DNA of 64,000 nucleotides from NCBI RefSeq assembly GCF_009707125.1, contig NZ_WLVL01000021.1, positions 62,001 to 126,000 on the forward strand, given 5' to 3'. Below, piece by piece: positions 8,034 to 17,194 of the stretch; positions within the stretch are counted from its first letter, which is position 1, and each line of letters begins with the position of its first letter. Origin of the DNA: Arsenicicoccus cauae (GTDB lineage Bacteria; Actinomycetota; Actinomycetes; Actinomycetales; Dermatophilaceae). Made by a program: the position numbers and the translations under genes. The notes under the pieces were generated by a model. It made no database searches, was not told the DNA's origin, and worked only from the letters and a program-made list of their open reading frames with translations.

Positions 8034-8231
8034 ACGGGGACCTCGTCGAGCGGGCGCGCTGCCCCCGCCCGCAGGAGCGAGCTCACGAGGTCGGACTGGA
8101 CGACAGGCGCCGCCATCGTGTGGTTCCTGGCGCTGGCGTGGGCGCTGTCCTCACCGCTGCGCACCCTGGTTCGGGATCGAGGGCCCGGCGGTGATGGCCG
8201 GGGGGAGGCTGTCCTGCGGCGACCCTCGTGA
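8034..8231 (+). CDS. Possible small membrane protein with an ACG start
   Basis: A textbook Shine-Dalgarno AAGGAGG (8021-8027) is followed 6 nt later by ACG, which opens a 65-codon frame. The product has a basic, Ser/Thr-rich N-terminus, one strong membrane helix (AAIVWFLALAWALSSPL) and a positively charged cytoplasmic tail beginning RTLVRDRG. No ATG or GTG precedes the helix in this frame; an alternative GTG at 8027 overlaps the Shine-Dalgarno and gives an unconvincing Arg-rich frame. ACG initiation is rare in bacteria, so the gene may also be a recently mutated remnant. It sits between the SSB-like and Nudix genes. Confidence 0.35.
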   Translation, partial: TGTSSSGRAAPARRSELTRSDWTTGAAIVWFLALAWALSSPLRTLVRDRGPGGDGRGEAVLRRPS

Positions 8232-8244
8232 CTACAGTCATGTC

Positions 8245-8688
8245 ATGGCGAACCGACCGGAGAAGTTCGACGTCGTCGTCTCGGCCGTGATCCGCAGCGG
8301 GCCCCGCGTGCTGCTGACCCGGCTCGAGGACCATGACTACTGGTTCCTGCCCGGCGGCTCGGTGACCCTGGGCGAGTCGGCCAAGGACGCGCTGCACAAG
8401 GACATCCTCGAGGAGCTCGGGCTCGAGGCCAAGGTCGCCGACCTGATAGCCGTGGTGGAGAACGCCTTCGAGCTGGACGGTGTGGCCCACCACGAGATCA
8501 ACCTCGCCTTCGAGGCCAAGGTCGACCGCACCTCCTCCGAGGCGCTCGTGCCGGGGATGGAGTTCCGGTGGTTCGACTCCGAGGCGCTCTACGACCTCGA
8601 CATCCGGCCGCCGAGCCTCGCGACGGTCGTCCGCTACGGCCCCGACGCTGCGCGACTTCCGTTGCAGAGCAACGGTCTCGGTCACTGA
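8245..8688 (+). CDS. Nudix hydrolase
   Basis: The protein should cleave a nucleoside diphosphate linked to another moiety, with Mg2+ bound by the Nudix helix. The box is clear: GGSVTLGESAKDALHKDILE followed by ELGL, with Lys in place of the usual Arg before the catalytic E-x-x-E-E. The 147 residues contain one Nudix domain and nothing else; the substrate cannot be told. The ATG at 8245 was chosen because TACAGT (8233-8238) lies 6 nt ahead, a leaderless start; a further ATG at 8240 is out of frame. Confidence 0.85.
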   Translation: MANRPEKFDVVVSAVIRSGPRVLLTRLEDHDYWFLPGGSVTLGESAKDALHKDILEELGLEAKVADLIAVVENAFELDGVAHHEINLAFEAKVDRTSSEALVPGMEFRWFDSEALYDLDIRPPSLATVVRYGPDAARLPLQSNGLGH

Positions 8689-8729
8689 CGGGCATCCCTG
8701 CAGCACCGGGCGGGGCCATCGCTGGAGGC

Positions 8730-9410
8730 TCAGCCGACTCGGCTCACGCGCTCGGTCAGCCGGTGCAGCTCCAGGGCCAGGCCCAGCTCGAACGTCCGCC
8801 CGGGCTCGCGCCAGCGCTCGCCGAGCAGCTCGTCGATCCGGTGCAGCCGCTGGTAGAGCGTGTTGGTGTGCACGCCGAGACGCGCAGCCGTCGCGGCGTG
8901 CGACCGCCCCGAGCCGAGATAGGCCGCGAGCGTCCCGACGAGGTCGCTACCGGTCTCGGCGTCGCGGTCGAGCAACGGACCGAGCTGCCAGCGCACGTGC
9001 GCCGCGCCGGAGCCCTCGCCCGCGCTGGTGAGCACCGCCGCGAGGATGCCGAGGTCCTCGGACCGCACCACCGCGGCGGGCCTGCCCAGCGCCGCGAGGA
9101 CGCCGACCCCTCGGTCAGCCCGCCGCCAGGCCGCCGCGACGGCTGACGCGACGGGTGACGCGCTCGCGGGCCCCGGTCGCCCCAACCCTCGGCCTGCCTC
9201 CACCACCGGGCGCACCGCCACCGCTCGACCGTCCCCATCGACGTCTGGCCTCTCGACGGCGGCGACGACGACGTGGTGGGCGACGGAGGGGCCGAGGGCG
9301 ATGGTCGCCTCGTCGGCGGTCTGGGTGAGCAGCGCCACCGTGCGCTCGCCGACCTGGCCCGCCCAGGACCTCGGCGCCCGCGCGAGGACCCGCGCGACCA
9401 CCCGCTCCGC
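8730..9410 (-). pseudogene. PucR-type regulator, 3' half only
   Basis: The minus-strand frame encodes the C-terminal part of a PucR/CdaR-family activator: a GGDEF-like middle region and the terminal HTH_30 domain (LVGTLAAYLGSGRSHAATAA, RLGVHTNTLYQRLHRIDELL). The N-terminal sensor portion is absent. Reading upstream, homology ends near 9410, exactly where the opposite strand begins a truncated MFS transporter. In-frame ATGs beyond this point lie antisense to the transporter and are not a true start. A deletion removed the 5' ends of both divergent genes. Confidence 0.75.
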
Positions 9411-9411
9411 A

Positions 9412-9891
9412 CCTGTGGCCGTCCCCTTCCTGTTCGGCGCGGTCGCCATGGTCGTCAACGGCCACCACTCCGACCGGGTGGGGGAGCGGCGCTGGCACGT
9501 CGCCGTCCCGGCCGTGATCGCCGGGGTCTCGATCCCCGTCGCGCTCTACCAGCACTCGCCGCTCGCCGTGATGGTCGCCATCACCTTCACGGCCATCGGG
9601 TTCTGCGCCGCTCTGCCGGTCTTCTGGTCGCTGCCCAGCGCCTTCCTCACGGGCGCCGGTGCCGCCGCCGGCATCGCCCTGATCAACTCGCTCGGCAACA
9701 TCTCGGGCTTCGCGGCGCCCTTCGTCACGGGCTTCAGCATCGACCTGACCGGCAGCGCCAAGCCCGCCCTGTGGATGGTCGGCGCCCTGCTGGTCGGGGC
9801 GGCCGTCGTCACCCTCAGCCTGGGTCATGCACCCCGGCGCACCGACGAGCAGGCACCCGCAGTCGAACGGACGGGGAGCACCACGCCCTGA
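9412..9891 (+). pseudogene. ACS-family MFS transporter, 3' half only
   Basis: The frame from VPFLFGAVAMVVNGHHSD onward matches the second half of anion:cation symporter (ACS, tartrate/4-hydroxyphenylacetate permease-like) transporters, including the central-loop motif NGHHSDRVGERRWH and helices through LVGAAVVTLSLG. The first six helices are missing. The frame is open further upstream but the extra residues are composition noise antisense to the PucR-type gene. A strong terminator hairpin follows the stop. The remnant cannot form a transporter. Confidence 0.78.
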
Positions 9892-9905
9892 GCCGCACCG
9901 CACCC

Positions 9906-9946
9906 GCGTGCCCGCGACCGGTCCCCCTTGCCGGCCGCGGGCACGC
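9906..9946 (+). terminator. Strong hairpin terminator
   Basis: GCGTGCCCGCGACCGG (9906-9921) pairs with CCGGCCGCGGGCACGC (9931-9946) with one mismatch and a 9-nt loop. It ends the MFS remnant's transcription unit. Confidence 0.8.
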
Positions 9947-10032
9947 GCGTCACCCGGCCGCGCGGCGTACCCTGGGCGAACCAGCACCGACGCGCCGGCG
10001 CGTGGGTGCGAGCACGAGAGTGGGTGGCAGCG

Positions 10033-10236
10033 ATGAGGCGCGACCACGACGAGCCCGACGCCGCGAGGCAGACGGACCTGCCCTTCTCCGAGCGGCTGGC
10101 CCGGGCCTCGCACGACCAGCACGAGCCCTGGCCGGACGACGAGTACGTCCCCCACGACAAGGCCAGGGGCCGCAACCCCGCCGCCCGGGCAGCGGCGACC
10201 GGAGCGATGCTGGGCGGCGGCGTCCAGCACCTCTGA
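10033..10236 (+). CDS. Small hypothetical protein
   Basis: This 67-residue, highly charged frame (many Asp, Glu, Arg, His) carries no signal peptide or membrane segment. Codon choice is typical of the neighbours, with G/C in most third positions. A TACCCT box at 9967-9972 may be its promoter, leaving a leader of about 55 nt. It is not recognised; it ends 132 bp before the UvrA-like gene on the same strand. Confidence 0.5.
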   Translation: MRRDHDEPDAARQTDLPFSERLARASHDQHEPWPDDEYVPHDKARGRNPAARAAATGAMLGGGVQHL

Positions 10237-10368
10237 GGCGCCGATCGTCCGGACGGCGGCGCTGCGGCATACGGGCTCAGACCCGGCCAGGCGGCAGACC
10301 GCCGGACCGGTCTCGGTCCACGATGGCCCCGGCGACCTGAGGCCGCAGGCCCGACGAACGGAGACCCG

Positions 10369-12723
<2,355 letters not shown>

Positions 12724-12732
12724 GCTCGATCC

Positions 12733-13182
12733 ATGGACAGCCGCAGCAAGCAGCAGGTGAAGGACGACTTGCTCGCGCACCTCCAGGAGCGCCTCGCCTC
12801 CAGCACCTCGAGCACGGCGCAGCAGGCGGCGGCCGGCGCGGATGCCCCGGAACAGCGACGGGTCGACGACGACTCCCAGCGGGACGAGGCGGGGGACCTG
12901 CACGACATCTTCGGCCGAGCCGACGCGCAGGAGCGGCTCGACCTCAAGGAGGCCAGAGCTCTCGACGTCTCGCCCCGGGACGTCGTGGGGCCGGGGGCGA
13001 TCATCGAGCTCGACGGCCGCCACTACGTCGTGGGTGTGCCCACGGACGAGTTCGTGTCGGGCGGCGTGGCCTACGAGGGCATCGCCACGGACGCGCCGAT
13101 CTACGACGTGATCCACGGGTTGCGCGCCGACGACACCTTCAGCTTCGGCGGCCAGGACCAGATCATCACCTCGGTCGACTGA
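12733..13182 (+). CDS. GreA/GreB C-terminal-domain-like protein
   Basis: The 149 residues begin with a charged helical region (about 1-80, rich in Gln/Asp/Arg) and end with a compact beta domain: VVGPGAIIELDGRHYVVGVP, then APIYDVIHGLRADDTFSFGG. This pattern resembles the FKBP-like C-terminal domain of transcript-cleavage factors and of small Gre-like proteins, with the typical 'large size of the allowed substrate' end motif (A/D-D-T-F-x-F-G/N-G). It lacks the acidic coiled-coil tip, so a binding rather than cleavage role at RNA polymerase is inferred. TAGGCT 6 nt before the ATG indicates a leaderless start. Confidence 0.5.
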   Translation: MDSRSKQQVKDDLLAHLQERLASSTSSTAQQAAAGADAPEQRRVDDDSQRDEAGDLHDIFGRADAQERLDLKEARALDVSPRDVVGPGAIIELDGRHYVVGVPTDEFVSGGVAYEGIATDAPIYDVIHGLRADDTFSFGGQDQIITSVD

Positions 13183-13626
13183 GACGCGGTGGAGGCCGCC
13201 CTGCATGTCGGCCTAGCCAGCGGCTCACGGGGCAACGTCGGTCATGCCTCGCAACTGGGCAGGTCGAACGGGCGGCGTGAGGCGAGGGCGTAGCCCACAC
13301 CGGCGACGGCGAGAGCCAGGATCACGATCGACGGCACGCGCAGCGGCGGCAGCTGCCCTGGCCGCTCGCCGAGCGCACCGCCCGGCTGGTGCGGACGCGG
13401 GAGTCACAGCAGTTGTATGCCGGAAGCCGACCACCGGGCCGCGACGTGGAACCCCAACGGGTGATCTAGCGCCGATAATCTACATTATGTCATTTACGAG
13501 TCTGCGTCGTGCATCGGATGAGTCACCAGCGCCTCCCAGACACACCCCCCCTTCCCGGTCATGCTGCCGCCAGTTCCCCTTCCCGTTCCCTGCCGTCCGC
13601 CCCGGCGCGCGGCCTACACTCGGCGC
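13183..13626. other. 444-bp intergenic region with an AT-rich patch
   Basis: No supported gene. On the minus strand a short frame encodes a membrane-helix-like stretch (VPSIVILALAVAGVGYALAS) ending at about 13245 but has no good start, so it may be a remnant. Positions 13463-13500 are strikingly AT-rich and contain a small dyad ATAAT/ATTAT (13475-13479 and 13484-13488), possibly a promoter or operator. The frame downstream of it is Pro/Ser-rich and not credible. Confidence 0.4.
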
Positions 13627-13992
13627 ATGGGCAGGCTGCGGCTGGAGGACCTACCGGCGACCGGGACCTGCGACCTCACGACGACGGGTCGGCGCACCGG
13701 GGCTGAGCGCACGGTGGAGATCTGGTTCGTCCAGGTGGACGGTGCCGTGCACGTCGTGGGCACCCCCGGACCCCGGGGCTGGATCGCCAACCTGCGAGCC
13801 CACCCGCGAGCGTCGCTGTCGTTCGAGGGCAACGAGTTTCGCGTCATCGCGACCGAGGTGACCGCCCCCGCTGCCCGTGAGCACGTCGCGCGCAGCGCCT
13901 GGCGGGTGCAGCCCTGGTATGCCGGCCAGGGGCACAGCATCGAGGACTGGGTGGCCCGCTCCCCCATGATGCGTCTGACGCTCGCGACATGA
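13627..13992 (+). CDS. Deazaflavin (F420)-dependent nitroreductase family protein
   Basis: The 121-residue protein has the split beta-barrel family mark LTTTGRRTGAERTVEIWFV, where the TTGRRTG segment contacts the F420 phosphate region in Ddn-like enzymes, and GWIANLRAHPRASLSF in the second half. Members use reduced F420 to reduce quinones or nitro compounds. An F420-dependent oxidoreductase also occurs at 55.65 kb, so the cofactor is likely made by the host. TACACT (13615-13620) lies 6 nt ahead of the ATG. The stop overlaps the next start (ATGA). Confidence 0.75.
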   Translation: MGRLRLEDLPATGTCDLTTTGRRTGAERTVEIWFVQVDGAVHVVGTPGPRGWIANLRAHPRASLSFEGNEFRVIATEVTAPAAREHVARSAWRVQPWYAGQGHSIEDWVARSPMMRLTLAT

Positions 13993-14843
13993 CCATCCCA
14001 GAGCCGCCCCGCGCAGGCCCACCTCGAAGAGCGGTGCTGGCGACCGGCGCGGTGACGGTGCTGGGCGTTGCTGCGGCCTGGGCGGCTCGAGATCCCTTGC
14101 AGGAGAGCGTGGATCAGCTGATGCAGGACGATCCGTCGTTGCCGTCCACCGACCCCACGGCCGTCGCGTCAGAGCAGCTTCACCGCGTCGATCGCCTTGC
14201 CGACGCGCGCCTCTACTACGAGATCTCCGGCACGCCGACCGGGTTCCGGATCGAGCCGGCCTTCGCGCAACGTCTCTCCGCGACGCTGGCCCGGCACTGG
14301 ATCTACCTCGCGGCACCACCGCCGACCCAGCTCTGGTCGTATGGCGCCTGGGTCAGGCTCAAGGACCGTCCGCGCCTCTCGTGGCACCACGCCGGACGCG
14401 CCTTCGACCTTGGGCGGGTCCGAGCCGGGGACGGCACGGACCGGGTGAGCTGTCGGTATGACCTGTGGCAGAACAGCTCTGGCGCCCAGCGCGCTGCTCT
14501 CGAACGCGCCTACTGGCGGCTGGCCGCGAGCCTGCACCACGACTTCGCCTCGGTCCTGACCTATCTCTACGACGAGGCGCACCACAACCACATCCACGTG
14601 GACGACGGGCGCTCCGGTCCAACCGGCAGCACCTTCTCCCCCGGGTCGCGCATCCAGGTCCAGGCAGTGCAGGCGATGTGCCGACACGTGTGGGGTTTCG
14701 ACATACGACCCAGCGGGTCCTGGGACGACGACACGCGATCGGCCACCCAGGAGGTGCTCGCGCGGGCGGGCGCGGGCGGGCGGCTCACGCAGGGTCAACG
14801 TCACTGGAGAGCCTTCCTGGACGCGACGGCCCGGCAACCATGA
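13989..14843 (+). CDS. Exported D,D-peptidase-like (extensin-C/M15-type) protein
   Basis: A twin-arginine-like N-terminus (PPRRAVLATGAVTVLGVAAAW) suggests export. The central domain has metal-ligand motifs of the extensin-C/peptidase M15 fold: SWHHAGRAFDLGR supplies His and Asp, and HHNHIHVDDG supplies the HxH pair. The C-terminal 60 residues (VQAVQAMCRHVWGFDIRPSG) look like a small peptidoglycan-binding-type helical domain. Role in cell-wall hydrolysis is inferred from the fold. It is translationally coupled to the F420 nitroreductase-like gene by an ATGA overlap, an odd pairing. Confidence 0.65.
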   Translation: MTIPEPPRAGPPRRAVLATGAVTVLGVAAAWAARDPLQESVDQLMQDDPSLPSTDPTAVASEQLHRVDRLADARLYYEISGTPTGFRIEPAFAQRLSATLARHWIYLAAPPPTQLWSYGAWVRLKDRPRLSWHHAGRAFDLGRVRAGDGTDRVSCRYDLWQNSSGAQRAALERAYWRLAASLHHDFASVLTYLYDEAHHNHIHVDDGRSGPTGSTFSPGSRIQVQAVQAMCRHVWGFDIRPSGSWDDDTRSATQEVLARAGAGGRLTQGQRHWRAFLDATARQP

Positions 14844-15114
14844 TCCCGCGGGCGGTCACACCTGAGGCGGCGCGGGAGCCACTACCCGTGACGGACCACG
14901 TGATGGGAGGGTGACCACCATGGATCGGACGGACGACTTCGAGGCGCGACTGTGCCTGGACCGGCTCCGGGCCCGCACTCCCCTGCCCGTCGACGCCGTC
15001 GAGCCGCCGGGCACCGCACCGGACCCGGCGAACTCGCTCCAGTCCTCGGACCACGACGCGTCTGCCGGACTAGGGTGGCCTTGGCCAGACTCACCACGAC
15101 GAACGGCACCCACC

Positions 15115-16017
15115 ATGGCGGATCACGTCGACACCCCTCCCCTGACGTCCTTCACCCGTGACGGGCTGACCTTCGAGGTCGTCGACGGCGGGCCGCGCGA
15201 CGGCGAGGTGGTCGTGCTGCTGCACGGCTTCCCCGAGGACGCGTCCGCGTGGACAGCGGTCTCGGAACGACTGCACGACAACGGTTTCCGCACCCTCGCA
15301 CCCGACCAGCGCGGCTACTCCCCCGGCGCGTCGCCGACCGGCACCGATGCCTATCGGGTCACCCAGCTCGTGCGCGACGTCCTGGCCCTAGTCGACGCCT
15401 CCGGGGCCGAGCGCGTGCACCTCGTCGGCCACGACTGGGGCGGCGCCGTCGCGTGGGCCACCGCACTGTCGTCGCCCGAGCGCCTGCTGTCCCTGACCGT
15501 CCTGTCGACACCTCACCCCACTGCGATGGCGCGCGCCCTGCGGACGCCGGACCAGGCGCGCCGCAGCTGGTACATGTTGGCCTTCCAGGTCCCGGGGCTG
15601 CCCGAGCGGGTCCTGTCCCGGTCGATGCGGCGCTTCCTGACCAGCGCGGGGCTTCCGGCGGACCATGCCGAGCGGTATGCCGCCCGCTTCGCCAGCCCGG
15701 CGAGCCTGCGCGGCCCGATCGGGTGGTACCGCGCGAGCGCCCCCTGGCGGTCGCTCTCATCCCGCGGCTCCGGCAGGAGGACCGGTGGCGGTGCGACGAA
15801 GGGTGCTGGTGCGCAACGGTCCTCGCAGGTCCGGGTCCCGACGACCTATGTGTGGGGGCGGCACGACGTGGCGCTCGGCCGCGCGGCTGCCGAGGGGACG
15901 GCCGACCTCGTCGACGCGGACTACCGGTTCGTCGAGCTCGACGCCGGGCACTGGCTGCCCGAGTGTCACCCGGACGAGGTCGCCGAGGCCATCACGGAGC
16001 GGGCCCGGAGGTCATGA
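15115..16017 (+). CDS. Alpha/beta hydrolase, epoxide hydrolase-like
   Basis: The 300-residue core contains the oxyanion-hole motif LLHGFPEDASAW (about 34-45), the nucleophile elbow GHDWGG with Asp in place of Ser, an acid in YVWGRHDVAL and the catalytic His in DAGHWLPECHP. The Asp nucleophile and HGFPE are typical of epoxide hydrolases and haloalkane dehalogenases. The ATG at 15115 gives a normal family length. However the frame is open for 65 more codons, and ATG 14920 has an excellent GGGAGG Shine-Dalgarno 9 nt ahead, so a longer product (365 residues) is possible. TAGGGT at 15071-15076 supports the shorter start. Confidence 0.82.
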   Translation: MADHVDTPPLTSFTRDGLTFEVVDGGPRDGEVVVLLHGFPEDASAWTAVSERLHDNGFRTLAPDQRGYSPGASPTGTDAYRVTQLVRDVLALVDASGAERVHLVGHDWGGAVAWATALSSPERLLSLTVLSTPHPTAMARALRTPDQARRSWYMLAFQVPGLPERVLSRSMRRFLTSAGLPADHAERYAARFASPASLRGPIGWYRASAPWRSLSSRGSGRRTGGGATKGAGAQRSSQVRVPTTYVWGRHDVALGRAAAEGTADLVDADYRFVELDAGHWLPECHPDEVAEAITERARRS

Positions 16018-16064
16018 CGGTGACCACCTCCGGCATACGGTCCGAGACTGAGTCCGGCTGAGGC

Positions 16065-16232
16065 TCAGGGCATCTCGATCTCACCGAGCTCGTCCCACCC
16101 GGTGCCGGGCTTCTCGAACGAGATGACCTTGGGGCGGGTGGCGGCGTACCGACCCTGCACCTTCATGGCCTCCTTGAAGTGGCCGGACTCGACGTGCTCC
16201 TTGCCGGCTTGCGCGACGGTGATCGTGATCAT
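16065..16232 (-). CDS. Small conserved-looking hypothetical protein
   Basis: This 55-residue frame starts MITITVAQAGKEHVESGHF and ends GWDELGEIEMP. A GGAGGA Shine-Dalgarno stands 3 nt before the ATG. It is rich in charged residues, has no membrane segment and uses normal codons; it looks like a real single-domain small protein but was not recognised. It converges with the hydrolase gene and is divergent from the acetyltransferase at 16290. Confidence 0.6.
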   Translation of the reverse strand: MITITVAQAGKEHVESGHFKEAMKVQGRYAATRPKVISFEKPGTGWDELGEIEMP

Positions 16233-16289
16233 GGCTCCTCCACGGAAAGTCGGGTGCTGTCCGCCCCATTGTCGGGGAGACTCGCGCCC

Positions 16290-17087
16290 ATGACGCACCA
16301 CTCCCCCGCGGACCTGCTCAGGATGTATGACGCCCAGCTGCGCGACGAGGCCGAGCTCGTCTCCGCCGACAGCCGCGAACGTCACGGACCCGTCCTGTGG
16401 GGGATGTATCGCGGGGCGCGGGGATTCGTCACCTACCGAGACCTGGGCGGGCTCGACGCAGACGGGATCGACCGGCTGGTCGAGGAGACCCTCGACCACT
16501 ATCGGTCAGACCCGCGGATCACCAAGGTGGAGTGGAAGACTCGCGGCCACGACGCGGCGCCGGGCTTGCACGAGGCGCTCGTCGGTCGGGGTTTCGTGCG
16601 GGGCGAGGACGAGTCCGTGATGATCGGGGAGGCAGCGGTGCTGGCCGCTGAGGTGCCCGTGCCCGAGGGCGTGGTCGTCCGGCGGGTGAGCGCCGAGGAG
16701 GACGTGCGGCGGATGTGCGCGAGCGCCGACGAGGCCTTCGGGGAGGCGGTCCCGGGGATGGCCGACGAGCTGCTCCACCGCCTGTCCCTCGGGCGAGACG
16801 ACCTAGAGCTGTGGGTCGCCGAGGTGGACGGCGAGATGGTGTGCACGGGGCGACTCGAGCCGGTGGCCGGCACCGACTTCGCGGGGCTGTGGGGTGGGGC
16901 CACGCTCGAGGGCTGGCGCCGGAGGGGGATCTATCGAGCGCTGACCGCCGAGCGCGCGAGGTCGGCCGTGCGGCGCGGGATCCGGCTGCTGCAGAGCGAC
17001 TCCACCGAGCACTCCCGCCCGATCCTGGAGCGCTCCGGCTTCGTGAAGGTCACGACGACGACGCCGTACGAGTGGCACCGGCCCTGA
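16290..17087 (+). CDS. GNAT family N-acetyltransferase
   Basis: The 265-residue protein has a variable N-terminal half and a C-terminal GNAT fold: strand LELWVAEVDGEMVCTGRLEP, the acetyl-CoA loop ATLEGWRRRGIYRALTAER (R/Q-x-x-G-x-G/Y pattern) and the final ERSGFVKVTTTTPYEW. Substrate unknown. The ATG at 16290 is 57 nt from the divergent small gene; an upstream in-frame extension would overlap that gene and was rejected. Confidence 0.8.
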   Translation: MTHHSPADLLRMYDAQLRDEAELVSADSRERHGPVLWGMYRGARGFVTYRDLGGLDADGIDRLVEETLDHYRSDPRITKVEWKTRGHDAAPGLHEALVGRGFVRGEDESVMIGEAAVLAAEVPVPEGVVVRRVSAEEDVRRMCASADEAFGEAVPGMADELLHRLSLGRDDLELWVAEVDGEMVCTGRLEPVAGTDFAGLWGGATLEGWRRRGIYRALTAERARSAVRRGIRLLQSDSTEHSRPILERSGFVKVTTTTPYEWHRP

Positions 17088-17177
17088 CCTGGCCACTGGG
17101 GTCATGGTCCTGACGCCTCGAGGCCTGCTGATCGCAGAGTGTTGACGCGCTCTACGCTGGGTTAAATACCGGCTATC

Positions 17178-17194
17178 ATGGTCAAACCATATGG
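17178..17194. promoter_or_regulatory. Inverted repeat at the start of the DUF222-HNH gene
   Basis: ATGGT-CAA-ACCAT (17178-17190) is a perfect dyad immediately followed by ATG, and CCATATGG (17187-17194) is a second palindrome overlapping it. The surrounding 17160-17220 is AT-rich. An operator or a translation-limiting hairpin is possible. Confidence 0.4.

Noticed and set aside
8027-8195. GTG frame of 55 codons directly at AAGGAGG
   Set aside because: The start codon overlaps the Shine-Dalgarno and the product is Arg/Gly-rich noise; the adjacent frame has a convincing membrane helix.
9028-9411. Plus-strand extension of the MFS fragment
   Set aside because: It is the reverse of the PucR-type regulator and shows no membrane pattern.
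13244-13861. Plus-strand Pro/Ser/Arg-rich frame over the F420 nitroreductase start
   Set aside because: Out of frame with the recognisable protein and without coding bias.
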